A stretch of DNA of 64,000 nucleotides from Streptomyces kronopolitis. Lineage in GTDB: Bacteria; Actinomycetota; Actinomycetes; Streptomycetales; Streptomycetaceae. The stretch lies in NCBI RefSeq assembly GCF_014646275.1, contig NZ_BMND01000014.1, positions 1 through 64,000 of the forward strand. The letters run 5' to 3'. The translations under genes and the position numbers were made by a program. Under the pieces are notes generated by a model. That model was given only the letters and a program-made list of their open reading frames with translations. It did no database searches and had not been told where the DNA came from. Numbering within the stretch: the stretch's first letter is position 1; each line of letters starts with the position of its first letter. This document shows positions 27,033 through 35,884 of this stretch, in pieces.

Positions 27033-27268
27033 GGTTCGGTCTCCTTGGGGCTGACTTCTGGGGTTCTGCGTGAGATCAGCCTGTGCCCGGCTTATCCGGG
27101 TCCGGCCGACCGCGCCCGGTACACAGACACACGGACACGCAGTTTGCATAGTAACCGCAAGGAGGATGACGCCCACAATGTGATCTTGAACAGCCGACGA
27201 TCCCGCGGCATCGCCAAGGTGGGTGGCAGCGGTGCCCGACGCGAACCGTCGGGCCGACCTGCTGCTGG

Positions 27269-27342
27269 TCGGGGTGGCCGGATTCGAACCGACGACCTTC
27301 CGCTCCCAAAGCGGACGCGCTACCAAGCTGCGCCACACCCCG
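27269..27342 (-). tRNA. tRNA-Pro (anticodon TGG)
   Basis: On the minus strand the gene runs from CGGGGTGTGGCGCAG to the matching CACCCCG with discriminator A, 74 bases. The acceptor stem CGGGGTG/CACCCCG is perfect, the D-loop has GGTAG, the anticodon loop CTTTGGGA gives TGG, and the T-loop reads GGTTCGAATCC. CCA is not encoded. It lies upstream of tig on the same strand. Confidence 0.96.
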
Positions 27343-27524
27343 TCGGTGCGACACGTAGGGTACATGGCCGCAGGCCGTGCGGCCGCACGTTATCGGGGCG
27401 TCCGGTGGGTGGCGCGCGGGCAGCGGCGGCGCGGGCGCACCGTCCGCGGGAAGGGATGTGCGGCACACCCCCGCGACCCGCTAGGATGCACTGCGTGCCG
27501 AGGTCCCGCGACCGGTCGGCGCTC

Positions 27525-27595
27525 GCGGGCGTAGCTCAATGGTAGAGCCCTAGTCTTCCAAACTAGCTACGCGGGTTCGATTCCCGTCGCCCGCT
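27525..27595 (+). tRNA. tRNA-Gly (anticodon TCC)
   Basis: The 71-base gene starts GCGGGCGTAGCTCAATGG, with acceptor stem GCGGGCG/CGCCCGC, anticodon loop CTTCCAA giving TCC, T-arm CGGGTTCGATTCCCG and discriminator T; CCA is not encoded. A terminator follows directly at 27604. Confidence 0.96.
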
Positions 27596-27603
27596 CAGAT
27601 GCG

Positions 27604-27632
27604 AAACCCCAGGCCCTCCGGCCTGGGGTTTT
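27604..27632 (+). terminator. Terminator of tRNA-Gly
   Basis: A perfect 12-base-pair stem (27604-27615 with 27620-27631) with loop CTCC ends in a run of four T, a textbook intrinsic terminator 8 bases after the tRNA. Confidence 0.92.
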
Positions 27633-27706
27633 CTGCTGCCCGGGGCGCCTCGGTGGGCGTCGGGCGCCCTCTTCGCACCGGGTGCCGGGATCCTTAAGCT
27701 GGCGCC

Positions 27707-28087
27707 ATGGAGATCTGGCTCAATCCCGCGTGTTCCAAGTGCCGTTCCGCCGTGGAGATCCTCGACGAGGAGGGCGCCCAGTACACCGTGCGGAAATACC
27801 TGGAGGACCCGCCGGGCGCCGAGGAACTGCGCGCCGTGCTGCGGCGGCTGGACCTGGAGCCCTGGGACATCACCCGCACCCAGGAGGCCGAGGCCGCGGA
27901 GCTGGGACTCGCGGACTGGGAGCGCACCGACGCCGCGCGGGAGCGCTGGATCGCGGCACTGGCGGCGCACCCCCGGCTGATCCAGCGGCCGATCATCACG
28001 GCGGACGACGGGTCGGCGCTGGTGGGACGCAGTGCGGAAGCCGTACGCGAGGCCGCGGCGCGGACCGGTGGCGAGGAGACCTCGTAG
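27707..28087 (+). CDS. ArsC/Spx family thiol protein (arsenate reductase family)
   Basis: A 126-residue thioredoxin-fold protein of the ArsC/Spx/YffB family. The N-terminal active-site loop NPACSKCRSAVEIL contains a CxxC pair, and LIQRPIITADDGSALVGRS matches the conserved Arg-Pro-Ile segment that binds the oxyanion in ArsC. The glutaredoxin-coupled ArsC of E. coli has a single Cys at this place, so CxxC suggests a different electron path or an uncharacterised role. No arsenic genes (arsR, arsB) are nearby, so arsenate reduction is not supported by context. The ATG at 27707 is the start. Confidence 0.88.
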   Translation: MEIWLNPACSKCRSAVEILDEEGAQYTVRKYLEDPPGAEELRAVLRRLDLEPWDITRTQEAEAAELGLADWERTDAARERWIAALAAHPRLIQRPIITADDGSALVGRSAEAVREAAARTGGEETS

Positions 28088-28101
28088 ACCTCGTACGACT
28101 G

Positions 28102-28117
28102 GCCCCGCGTGCGGGGC
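28102..28117. terminator. Short hairpin between convergent genes
   Basis: GCCCCGC and GCGGGGC (28102-28108 and 28111-28117) form a 7-base-pair hairpin between the ArsC-like gene and the small membrane-protein gene, which face each other. No U-tract follows. Confidence 0.4.
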
Positions 28118-28136
28118 ACGGGAGCCGGCGGTTCAC

Positions 28137-28331
28137 CTAGAAGGTGATGTGGTTGATGGTGTCCGCCAGGGAGTTGAGGAACCGGTTGATGGACGGCGCC
28201 ATGCCCGTGGAGGCGAGGAAGAAGCCGAACAGTATGGCGACGAGCGCCGGCCCCGCCTTGATGGATTTCCCTCTGATCAGCACGATCAGGATGATCCCCA
28301 ACAGCAGCACCACAGACAGCGAAAGAGCCAC
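28137..28331 (-). CDS. Small two-span membrane protein, function unknown
   Basis: A 64-residue hydrophobic protein. The first segment LSLSVVLLLGIILIVLIRG is followed by a short basic loop (GKSIKAG) and a second segment PALVAILFGFFLASTG, ending in an amphipathic tail (INRFLNSLADTINHI). It starts at a GTG at 28331. Similar two-span small proteins are widespread in Streptomyces genomes, several copies per genome, and are uncharacterised. It faces the ArsC-like gene. Confidence 0.7.
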   Translation of the reverse strand: MALSLSVVLLLGIILIVLIRGKSIKAGPALVAILFGFFLASTGMAPSINRFLNSLADTINHITF

Positions 28332-28934
28332 AACTGATCACACCCTCGGTCGGAACGCCTCACCGGCCCGGGAGCATGCCGCGCACACCCCCCTGCACCC
28401 ATCGTGCCACCAACTCCATGCCCACCGCAGACCGGTGACGAATCATCGGCCAACGCTTTGCCCGATTCCCGACGGGGGTGGCTGCGCCGGACGCGGCGGG
28501 AGGTACGGGCGGGCAACGCACGGGCGGCGACGGGTCGGTGGCGGGCTCACGAGGGGCCGGCCGGGCGGTGAATTCTTCCCGCCTGACGCCGCGTCGGCAA
28601 ATCGCCGCGATCTTTCCCCGGAGCCTCTCGCCCTTTCCCACCGCATGCACGGAAAGAGGAAATTCGTGGCGTCCGTCACTGCTTTAGCCGGCGCCATAAG
28701 GGCCTATTAGCATTCAGACATAAGAGTAAGGAGTGGGACATTCCCGCGGAGTCGTTTGCGGGGGATACGGGAGGATTTGAGGGGACGATAGGGGATGAGT
28801 CGGACGGGCGCTGACATGCGTCTACCCGGCGCCCGCGGGTTTATCCGTGCCTCATCAACGGCCGTACCAGGGGAAATAAAAAATGCGCAGGCCGCGGTTT
28901 TACGCATTCCCCGGCCACCGCTATCGTGCCTCCA
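28332..28934. other. 600-bp intergenic region with AT-rich islands
   Basis: No gene is convincing here. Several short open frames overlap on both strands but lack ribosome-binding sites and have Arg/Pro-rich translations typical of shadow reading. The stretches around 28655-28735 and 28871-28886 are clearly richer in A and T than the rest, which is how Streptomyces promoters usually look; the second leads into the promoter of the acyltransferase gene. Confidence 0.5.
28899..28927 (+). promoter_or_regulatory. Candidate promoter of a leaderless acyltransferase mRNA
   Basis: TTTACG (28899-28904), a 17-base spacer and TATCGT (28922-28927) resemble a vegetative promoter, each hexamer matching consensus at four of six places. 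The expected start of transcription, about 7 bases on, falls on the ATG at 28935, and no ribosome-binding site is present, so the mRNA may be leaderless. Confidence 0.4.
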
Positions 28935-30098
28935 ATGTTTTCCGCTGCCCCGACACCCCGACGCGTACTCCCCCCTGCCCGGGCGGCGGCGGACTCCGAC
29001 CGGACGGAGGCGACGGCGGGGCCGTCCGACGGGCCGGAGGGAGCCGCGCCGCCCGCCCCGAAGACCGGTGGCCGCAATCCGTTCTTCGACAACGCGAAGT
29101 ACCTGGCCATCGTGCTGGTGGCGATGGGCCACTCCTGGGAACCGCTGACCGACGGCAGCCGCGCCGCCGAGGCGCTCTACATGACCGTCTACACGTTCCA
29201 CATGCCGGCCTTCATCATCATTTCGGGTTACTTCTCCCGCAGCTTCGACATGCGCAAGGACCGGTTGCAGCGGCTGGTGACCGGCGTCGCCGTCCCGTAT
29301 GTCCTCTTCGAGACCGCCTACGCCTTCTTCAAGCGCTGGGCGGACAACGACCCGGGGCAGCCCATCAGCCTGCTCGACCCGTGGTTCCTGACCTGGTTCC
29401 TGGTGGCCCTGTTCATCTGGCGGCTGACCACCCCGCTGTGGCAGATCGTGCGCTGGCCGGTCCCGCTCGCGGTGGCCATCGCCGTCCTCGCGTCCGTCTC
29501 CCCCGACATCGGTGACGATCTCGATCTCCAGCGGGTGCTGCAGTTCCTGCCGTTCTTCGTCCTGGGGCTGTCGCTGCGGGCGGAGCACTTCCGGTGGGTG
29601 CAGCGGCGGGCGGTGCGGATCGCCTCGGTGCCGATCTTCGCGGCCGCGCTGGTGATGGCCTACTGGGCGGCGCCCCGGATGACCTCGGCGTGGTTCTACC
29701 ACCGGGACAGCGCCCAGGAGTTGGGCACCACCTGGTGGATCGGTGCCGTGATGACGCTGGCGCTCTTCGGCTGCTCGATCGTGCTGACCGCCTGCTTCTT
29801 CTCCTGGGTGCCGACCCGGCACACCTGGTTCACAGTGCTGGGCGCCGGGACGCTGTACGGCTATCTGCTGCACGGCTTCCTGGCCAAGGGCTCGCGGTTC
29901 TGGGGCTGGTTCGACGACTACGCCTGGCTGCACTCCCCGCTCGGCGAGGTCGCGGTCACGCTGATCGCGGCGGGTGTCGTGACGGCGCTGTGCACCCCGC
30001 CGGTCCGCAGGCTGTTCCGCTTCGCGATGGAGCCGACGATGGCCTGGGCGTTCCGCAAGGACCCGGCCGATTCGGCGCGGGCCCGCGTCAGCGCCTGA
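28935..30098 (+). CDS. Acyltransferase-3 family membrane protein
   Basis: A 387-residue integral membrane O-acyltransferase-type protein. A disordered Pro/Ala-rich N-terminus (to about residue 45) leads to NPFFDNAKYLAIVLVAMGHSWEP, the conserved first helix with the catalytic-type His, then about nine more membrane segments, including YTFHMPAFIIISGYFSRSF, a second family motif. Such enzymes acetylate or acylate sugars, peptidoglycan or secreted lipids. The substrate is unknown. The ATG at 28935 is used because the upstream signals suit a leaderless start; a GTG at 28926 is also in frame. Confidence 0.88.
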   Translation: MFSAAPTPRRVLPPARAAADSDRTEATAGPSDGPEGAAPPAPKTGGRNPFFDNAKYLAIVLVAMGHSWEPLTDGSRAAEALYMTVYTFHMPAFIIISGYFSRSFDMRKDRLQRLVTGVAVPYVLFETAYAFFKRWADNDPGQPISLLDPWFLTWFLVALFIWRLTTPLWQIVRWPVPLAVAIAVLASVSPDIGDDLDLQRVLQFLPFFVLGLSLRAEHFRWVQRRAVRIASVPIFAAALVMAYWAAPRMTSAWFYHRDSAQELGTTWWIGAVMTLALFGCSIVLTACFFSWVPTRHTWFTVLGAGTLYGYLLHGFLAKGSRFWGWFDDYAWLHSPLGEVAVTLIAAGVVTALCTPPVRRLFRFAMEPTMAWAFRKDPADSARARVSA

Positions 30099-30129
30099 GC
30101 GCGCGTCCCGGCCCGGCGAATCCCCTGGA

Positions 30130-30153
30130 CGCGGGCCGGGGACCCGGCCCGCG
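30130..30153. terminator. Bidirectional terminator between acyltransferase and phosphatase genes
   Basis: An 11-base-pair inverted repeat (30130-30140 with 30143-30153) separated by two bases lies 32 bases after the acyltransferase stop and 15 bases after the phosphatase stop on the other strand. Confidence 0.65.
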
Positions 30154-30167
30154 CGGTGCCGTGCGGG

Positions 30168-31313
30168 TCAGGCGTCCCGGCAGATCAGCAGCAGTGCCCG
30201 GTCGTCGTTGACGTCCTTGGCGACGGCCTCGATCAGATGCCAGGCCGCGCCGGCGAAGCCGCCGGCGACATAGCGGTCGGCCTCGCCGGTCAGCCGGTCG
30301 ATGCCCTCGGCGATGTCCCGGTCGGCGGCCTCGACCAGGCCGTCGGTGAACAGCATCAGCACATCGCCCGTCCGCAGCGTCCCCTTGACCGGGTCGAACT
30401 GGGCGCCGTCGTAGACCCCCAGCAGCGGCCCCTCCCCCGACTTCTCCTCCCAGCGGCCGCTGCCGGCGCTGAGCTGGAGGGCGGGCAGATGTCCGGCGGA
30501 GAACAGCTCGTAGTCGCCGGATTCCAGGTCGAGGACGAGATGGATGGAGGTCGCGAAGCCCTCGTCCCAGTCCTGGCGCAGGAGGTAGCCGTTGGCGGCG
30601 GGCAGGAAGCCGTGCGGCGGCAGCGAGCCCAGCAGGCCGCCGAAGGCGCCGGAGAGCAGCAGTGCGCGGGAGGCCGCGTCCATGCCCTTGCCGGAGACAT
30701 CGGTCAGCACCACTTCGAGGATGGTGCCGCCGTGGGTGCGCGAGGCCACCACGAAGTCGCCGGAGAAGGACTGCCCGCCGGCCGGGCGCAGGGCCATCTC
30801 GTGGTGCCAGCCCCGGGGCAGCGTGGGCAGCTGGCTCTGCACCCGGATCCGCTCGCGCAGGTCGAAGAGCATGGTGCCGCCGCGCCGCCAGGGCACCCCG
30901 ACCCGGCTGCGGAACTGGGCGATCAGCAGCCCGAAGAAGCCGACCGCGGCGACCACCAGCACCGTGCCCGGAGTGATCCGGTCCGGTCCTTCGTCGTACG
31001 GGCCGAACAGCGCGGACTCCACGACCAGCGCGGTCGCCGAGGCGCCGTACAGCACGAGGAGGTTGGCCGGGCGCAGCAGCAGTCCGCCGGCGATGACCGG
31101 CAGGACCAGGGCCGTCGGGGCGATCCACTCGGGGAAGCGGAGCGTGCCCGCGGCGATGGCGGGTATGGCCAGGAGCAGGACGGCCAGGGCGAACCGGTCG
31201 GAGCCCTCGCCGCGGAAGTAGTCGACCCCGGCCTTGCGCACGCCGATGCGGGCCCGGTGCAGACCTTTGTGCATCCGGGCCGTCAGGGTGTCCGTGCCCT
31301 GGCCATGTGTCAT
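30168..31313 (-). CDS. Membrane-bound PP2C/SpoIIE-family protein phosphatase
   Basis: A 381-residue protein. Four hydrophobic segments lie between residues about 40 and 130 (ALAVLLLAIPAIAAG, IAPTALVLPVIAGGLLL, LLVLYGASATALVVES, VLVVAAVGFFGLLIAQF). The cytoplasmic SpoIIE domain follows, with metal-binding Asp residues in GGQSFSGDFVVAS, VVLTDVSGKGMDA and VLMLFTDGLVEA, and DRALLLICRD at the end. Such phosphatases usually act on anti-sigma-factor antagonists and so control alternative sigma factors. No sensor PAS or GAF domain is present. The partner cannot be told; the degenerate HATPase at 6143 is 24 kb away. Confidence 0.93.
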   Translation of the reverse strand: MTHGQGTDTLTARMHKGLHRARIGVRKAGVDYFRGEGSDRFALAVLLLAIPAIAAGTLRFPEWIAPTALVLPVIAGGLLLRPANLLVLYGASATALVVESALFGPYDEGPDRITPGTVLVVAAVGFFGLLIAQFRSRVGVPWRRGGTMLFDLRERIRVQSQLPTLPRGWHHEMALRPAGGQSFSGDFVVASRTHGGTILEVVLTDVSGKGMDAASRALLLSGAFGGLLGSLPPHGFLPAANGYLLRQDWDEGFATSIHLVLDLESGDYELFSAGHLPALQLSAGSGRWEEKSGEGPLLGVYDGAQFDPVKGTLRTGDVLMLFTDGLVEAADRDIAEGIDRLTGEADRYVAGGFAGAAWHLIEAVAKDVNDDRALLLICRDA

Positions 31314-31440
31314 TGCTCTCGGACCCTATCCACCCGTTCGGCGGCGCGTCGATTCGCCGCACGACGGCCCGCCCAATTGCCGGGAAACACCGTTCGAAAT
31401 CCGGTCGCGCGGCCGTCGGGCGGGCTGCTAGGGATGGGGC

Positions 31441-32670
31441 ATGGCGACGGAACTGCGGGGTGTGCGGAGCCTCGAATGGGATGACTGGTCCGACAAGCTC
31501 GATCTGGCGTTCGGCGAGCCGCCGCCGACCGGCGCGCAACGGGCGCTCCGGCGCGAGTGCACCGAGATCGACCGGTCGTTCGGTGTCTGGGACGACGACG
31601 AGTGCGTCGCCACGGCGGGGGCGCTGTCGTTCCGGCTGACCGTGCCCGGCGGGTCCGCGGTGCCCGCGGCCGGGGTCACGATGGTCAGCGTGCAGCCCAC
31701 GCACCGCCGCCACGGGCTGCTGCGGTCGATGATGCGCCACCAGCTGGCGGACGTCCGGGAGCGCGGTGAGGCGCTGGCGGTGCTGACCGCCTCGGAGCCG
31801 GCGATCTACGGCCGGTTCGGCTACGGGGCGGCGGCCCTGGACCTGCGGCTGACCGTGGACACCACGCGGCTGGCCGCCCCCGAACCGCCCGGGGTGGACG
31901 GCGTGCGGCTGCGGCTGGTGGACCCGGCGGCCGCGCTCGCCGACTGCGAGCGGGTCTACGCCCGGCTGGTCCCGGCCCGCCCCGGGATGCTCGCCCGGCT
32001 GCCCGGCTGGGAGCGGATGGCCGTGCAGGACGCGCCCGAGGAGCGGGACGGGGCCGGGGTGCTGCAGTGTGTGGTGGCCGAGGTGGACGGCGAGGTGCGG
32101 GGCTACGCGCGCTACGCGGTCAGGCCGGGCTGGGAGCGGGGCGGGCCGTCGGGCGAGGTGCGGGTGCGGCATCTCGACGCGCTGGATCCGGTGGTGTACG
32201 CGGCGCTGTGGCGCTTTCTGTTCGGGATCGACCTGACGACGTCGGTCTCGGTGCGCAGCCGGCCGGTGGACGACGCGCTGCCGCTGCTCGTCGCGGACAT
32301 GCGGCGGTGCGCGATGGAGCTGCGGGAGTCGCTGTTCGTCCGGCCGGTGGAGGTGGGCGCGGCGCTGGCGGCGCGGACGTACCGCACGCCGGTGGACGTG
32401 GTGCTGGAGGTCGCGGACCCGTTCTGCCCCTGGAACGCCGGGCGCTGGCGGCTGACCGGCGACGCGACCGGGGCGTCCTGCGCACGGACCCGGGACCCGG
32501 CCGAACTCGCGCTGTCCGTACGGGAGCTGGGCTCGGCGTATCTGGGCGGCTTCACGCTGACGGCGCTGGCGGCGGCCGGCCGGGTGGAGGAACTGCGGCC
32601 CGGTGCGCTGGCGGCCGCGGCGTCGGCGTTCGGGTCGGACGTGGCGCCCTGGCTGCCGCACGGGTTCTGA
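31441..32670 (+). CDS. Eis-like GNAT N-acetyltransferase
   Basis: A 409-residue protein of the Eis family: two tandem GNAT domains and a C-terminal SCP2-like domain. The acetyl-CoA loop is VSVQPTHRRHGLLRSMMRHQL, the next part is EPAIYGRFGYGAA, another family motif, and the protein ends GF, consistent with the catalytic C-terminal Phe carboxylate used by Eis (known for the mycobacterial enzyme). Mycobacterial Eis acetylates several amines of aminoglycosides. Drug inactivation by this copy is only a possibility; its natural substrate is unknown. The ATG at 31441 begins the conserved core. Confidence 0.92.
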   Translation: MATELRGVRSLEWDDWSDKLDLAFGEPPPTGAQRALRRECTEIDRSFGVWDDDECVATAGALSFRLTVPGGSAVPAAGVTMVSVQPTHRRHGLLRSMMRHQLADVRERGEALAVLTASEPAIYGRFGYGAAALDLRLTVDTTRLAAPEPPGVDGVRLRLVDPAAALADCERVYARLVPARPGMLARLPGWERMAVQDAPEERDGAGVLQCVVAEVDGEVRGYARYAVRPGWERGGPSGEVRVRHLDALDPVVYAALWRFLFGIDLTTSVSVRSRPVDDALPLLVADMRRCAMELRESLFVRPVEVGAALAARTYRTPVDVVLEVADPFCPWNAGRWRLTGDATGASCARTRDPAELALSVRELGSAYLGGFTLTALAAAGRVEELRPGALAAAASAFGSDVAPWLPHGF

Positions 32671-32716
32671 GCGGGGGCGGGGCCGGTCTCCGCAGCGCGG
32701 CCGGCGCCGGGGAGCG

Positions 32717-33541
32717 TCAGCCGCCGCCGGTGGACGGCTGGCAGCCCGGGCACCAGAAGAGGTTGCGGGCGGCGAGGCCGGCAGTACGGATCTCGCTGCC
32801 GCAGACGTGGCAGGCCTGCCGGGCGCGGCGGTAGACGTAGACCTCGCCGCCGTGGTCGTCGACCCGCGGCGGGCGGCCCATGGTCTCCGGCAGGTGTTCC
32901 GGGCGGACGGTGTCGATCCGGTTGTGCCGGACGCCCTCGGCCATCAGGTACACCAAGTCGTCCCAGAGGGCGTCCCATTCGCCGCGGGTGAGGTCGCGGC
33001 CGGGGCGGTAGGGGTCGATTCCGTGGCGGAAGAGGACCTCGGCCCGGTAGACGTTGCCGACGCCGGCGACGATCTTCTGGTCGAGCAGCAGCGCCGCGAT
33101 GGTCGTGCGGCTGCGGGAGATCCGCTGCCAGGCGCGGGCGGCGTCGTCGCCGGGGCGCAGCGGGTCGGGGCCCAGCCGGTCGTGTATCGCCTGCTTCTCG
33201 TCCTCGGTGATCAGTGCGCAGGTGGTGGGTCCGCGCAGGTCGGCGTGGTGCCGGGCGGTGGCCAGGCGCAGCCGGACGGTGTCCGTGGGCGGCGGGGCGG
33301 GCGCGGTGCCGAAGCCGAGCTTGCCGAAGAGGCCGAGGTGGACGTGGATCCAGTGGGCGGCCGGGCCGAAGCCGAGGAAGAGGTGTTTGCCGTGCGCCTC
33401 GGCGCAGGTCAGGACCTGGCCGTCGACGAGGGCGGCACCGGCGGCGAACTTCCCCTGCGGGCTGCTCGCCCGGACCGCTTCGCCCTCGAAGCGGTCGCGG
33501 TGGTCCAGGGCGAGGCGGTGGATCGTATGCCCCTCGGGCAC
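32717..33541 (-). CDS. Fpg/Nei family DNA glycosylase
   Basis: A 274-residue base-excision-repair enzyme. The mature protein would begin PEGHTIHRLAL, with the catalytic Pro2 and Glu3. The helix-two-turn-helix is QKIVAGVGNVYRAEVLFRHGIDP and the zinc finger is CHVCGSEIRTAGLAARNLFWCPGCQ. PEGHTI rather than PELPEV places it with Nei-type actinobacterial glycosylases that remove oxidised pyrimidines rather than with MutM. The GTG at 33541 is the start because AGGAGG lies 8 bases ahead and Pro2 is then correctly placed. It follows rpiB on the same strand. Confidence 0.94.
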   Translation of the reverse strand: MPEGHTIHRLALDHRDRFEGEAVRASSPQGKFAAGAALVDGQVLTCAEAHGKHLFLGFGPAAHWIHVHLGLFGKLGFGTAPAPPPTDTVRLRLATARHHADLRGPTTCALITEDEKQAIHDRLGPDPLRPGDDAARAWQRISRSRTTIAALLLDQKIVAGVGNVYRAEVLFRHGIDPYRPGRDLTRGEWDALWDDLVYLMAEGVRHNRIDTVRPEHLPETMGRPPRVDDHGGEVYVYRRARQACHVCGSEIRTAGLAARNLFWCPGCQPSTGGG

Positions 33542-33561
33542 GGGCGTTCCTCCTGTGGGCG

Positions 33562-33596
33562 CGCCCGCCCTCCCCGGCGGCCGGGGCGGGCGGGCG
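33562..33596 (-). terminator. Hairpin between rpiB and the DNA glycosylase gene
   Basis: Two 16-base arms (33562-33577 and 33581-33596) pair with one mismatch around a 3-base loop, 16 bases after the rpiB stop and just before the glycosylase ribosome-binding site. It probably ends the rpiB message. Confidence 0.6.
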
Positions 33597-33611
33597 GCGG
33601 GACGAGCGGGG

Positions 33612-34097
<486 letters not shown>

Positions 34098-34308
34098 GCG
34101 ATGAGTGTGACACGAGGGGCGCCGGGTAGGCGCCGCTGGGTCGTCCCGGGCCCGGGCGTACGAGGTACCTCCCCCGCCTTCCGTACGCAAGCGCATCGCG
34201 TAACCACCCAGGGTTTCACACAACAATCAGACTTCAGGCCTTCCAATCGACGGTGAACGAAGATCTAATGCGGGGGTTCCATCACGCGAACCACGAAGGA
34301 CGGTGCTC

Positions 34309-35799
34309 ATGGGCGCGCACCCTCCCCCACGCTCCGCAGGAGCAGGGGGCACTCCCACCACCACAGCGGTCCCCCCGGCCGGCGCTTCCGGTAGCGGAAC
34401 CGGTGGGCAGTCGCCGGACGGGCTGCAGGCAGGACTCAAGAACCGCCATCTGTCGATGATCGCCATCGGCGGGGTGATCGGCGCCGGGCTGTTCGTCGGT
34501 TCCGGTGCCGGCATCGCGGCCGCCGGCCCGGGCATCCTGCTCTCCTACGCGCTGACCGGCCTGCTGGTCGTGCTGGTGATGCGGATGCTGGGCGAGATGG
34601 CCGCCGCCTCCCCCACGTCCGGCTCCTTCTCCGCCTACGCCGACCGGGCGCTGGGGCGCTGGGCCGGCTTCACCATCGGCTGGCTGTACTGGTTCTTCTG
34701 GTCGGTCGTGCTGGCCGTCGAGGCGACCGCGGCCGCCTCGATCCTCACCGGCTGGGTGCCCGCCGTCCCGCAGTGGGCCTGGGCGCTGCTGGTGATGATC
34801 GTGCTGACCGGTACGAACCTGGTCTCGGTGGGCTCGTTCGGCGAGTTCGAGTTCTGGTTCGCCGGCATCAAGGTCGTCGCGATCGTGGTCTTCATCGTGG
34901 TCGGCGCGCTGGCGATCTTCGGGCTGCCGCCGGGCGGCGACCCGGTCGGCCTGTCGAACCTGACCGGGCACGGCGGCTTCCTGCCGCACGGTCCGGGCGC
35001 GATCCTCTCCGGCATGCTGCTGGTGGTCTTCTCCTTCATGGGCAGCGAGATCGTCACGCTGGCGGCGAGCGAGGCGCCGAACCCGGTGCAGGCCGTCCGC
35101 AAGGCCGTCAACAGCGTCATCTGGCGGATCGGGCTGTTCTACCTGGGCTCGATCGGCGTGATCGTGACCCTGCTGCCGTGGGACTCCAAGGCCGTGGCGC
35201 ACAGCCCGTACGTGGCCGTGCTGACCTCGCTGGACATCCCCTACGCGGGCACCGTGATGGACGTCGTGGTGCTGACCGCGGTGCTGTCCTGCCTGAACTC
35301 CGGGCTCTACACCGCCTCCCGGATGGCGTTCTCGCTCGGTGAGCGGGGCGACGCGCCGAAGTCCTTCGCCACCGTCAACAAGGGCGGGGTGCCGGCCGTC
35401 GCCATCTACGCCTCGGTCGCCTTCGGCTTCATCGCGACGATCTTCAGCTACACCGCGAAGGACACCGTCTTCCAGTTCCTGCTGAACTCGTCCGGCGCGG
35501 TGGCGCTGTTCGTGTGGCTGGTCATCTGCTTCTCGCAGCTGCGGATGCGCCGGACCATCGAGCGGGAGACCCCGGAGCGGCTGACCGTGCGGATGTGGCT
35601 GTACCCGTGGCTGACCTACGCCACGATCGGGATGATCGTGTTCGTCGTGGGCTACATGTTCTACGACCCGGACGGGCGGGTGCAGATGGTGCTGTCGGTG
35701 GCCGCGGCCGTGGTCGTGCTGACCGTCGGGCTGCTGCTGCACCGGCGGCGGGCCGGGCAGGCCGCGGCGGTGCCCGGCCCCGCCGGGCCCGGGGAGTAG
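34309..35799 (+). CDS. Amino acid permease (APC family), first of three paralogues
   Basis: A 496-residue transporter with twelve membrane segments, in the GABA/aromatic/proline-type amino-acid transporter group (AAT family). The substrate-site loop in helix 1 is IGGVIGAGLFVGSGAGIA, followed by RMLGEMAAASPTSGSFSAYA and FGEFEFWFAGIKV, which are AAT signatures. A Gly/Pro/Ser-rich cytoplasmic N-terminus of about 40 residues precedes it. The ATG at 34309 is preferred because AAGGA lies about 9 bases ahead. Two relatives follow at 36813 and 38541. It ends just before a perfect hairpin. The substrate cannot be fixed from sequence. Confidence 0.92.
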   Translation: MGAHPPPRSAGAGGTPTTTAVPPAGASGSGTGGQSPDGLQAGLKNRHLSMIAIGGVIGAGLFVGSGAGIAAAGPGILLSYALTGLLVVLVMRMLGEMAAASPTSGSFSAYADRALGRWAGFTIGWLYWFFWSVVLAVEATAAASILTGWVPAVPQWAWALLVMIVLTGTNLVSVGSFGEFEFWFAGIKVVAIVVFIVVGALAIFGLPPGGDPVGLSNLTGHGGFLPHGPGAILSGMLLVVFSFMGSEIVTLAASEAPNPVQAVRKAVNSVIWRIGLFYLGSIGVIVTLLPWDSKAVAHSPYVAVLTSLDIPYAGTVMDVVVLTAVLSCLNSGLYTASRMAFSLGERGDAPKSFATVNKGGVPAVAIYASVAFGFIATIFSYTAKDTVFQFLLNSSGAVALFVWLVICFSQLRMRRTIERETPERLTVRMWLYPWLTYATIGMIVFVVGYMFYDPDGRVQMVLSVAAAVVVLTVGLLLHRRRAGQAAAVPGPAGPGE

Positions 35800-35805
35800 G
35801 CGCAA

Positions 35806-35871
35806 GCGCGCGAACGGGCCGGGCCCCGCACTCACCGGGTGGTGAGTGCGGGGCCCGGCCCGTTCGCGCGG
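35806..35871. terminator. Perfect 30-bp hairpin, bidirectional terminator
   Basis: Arms at 35806-35836 and 35841-35871 pair over at least 30 bases (35807-35836 with 35841-35870) around the 4-base loop GGGT. It lies between the first permease and bioY, which face each other, and is one of the strongest hairpins in the window. Confidence 0.9.
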
Positions 35872-35884
35872 TCGGCGGCGGGAC

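Noticed and set aside
27525..27632. tRNA-Gly 3' end as an integration (att) site
   Set aside because: No integrase gene, no second copy of the tRNA end and no change in composition nearby; the hairpin after it is an ordinary terminator.
27707..28087. Arsenic-resistance operon
   Set aside because: No arsR, arsB or acr3 gene is adjacent and the active site has CxxC rather than the single-Cys ArsC layout.
28360..28710. Several short open frames in the 28332-28934 gap
   Set aside because: They overlap one another on both strands, have no ribosome-binding site, and read as Arg/Pro-rich shadow sequence.
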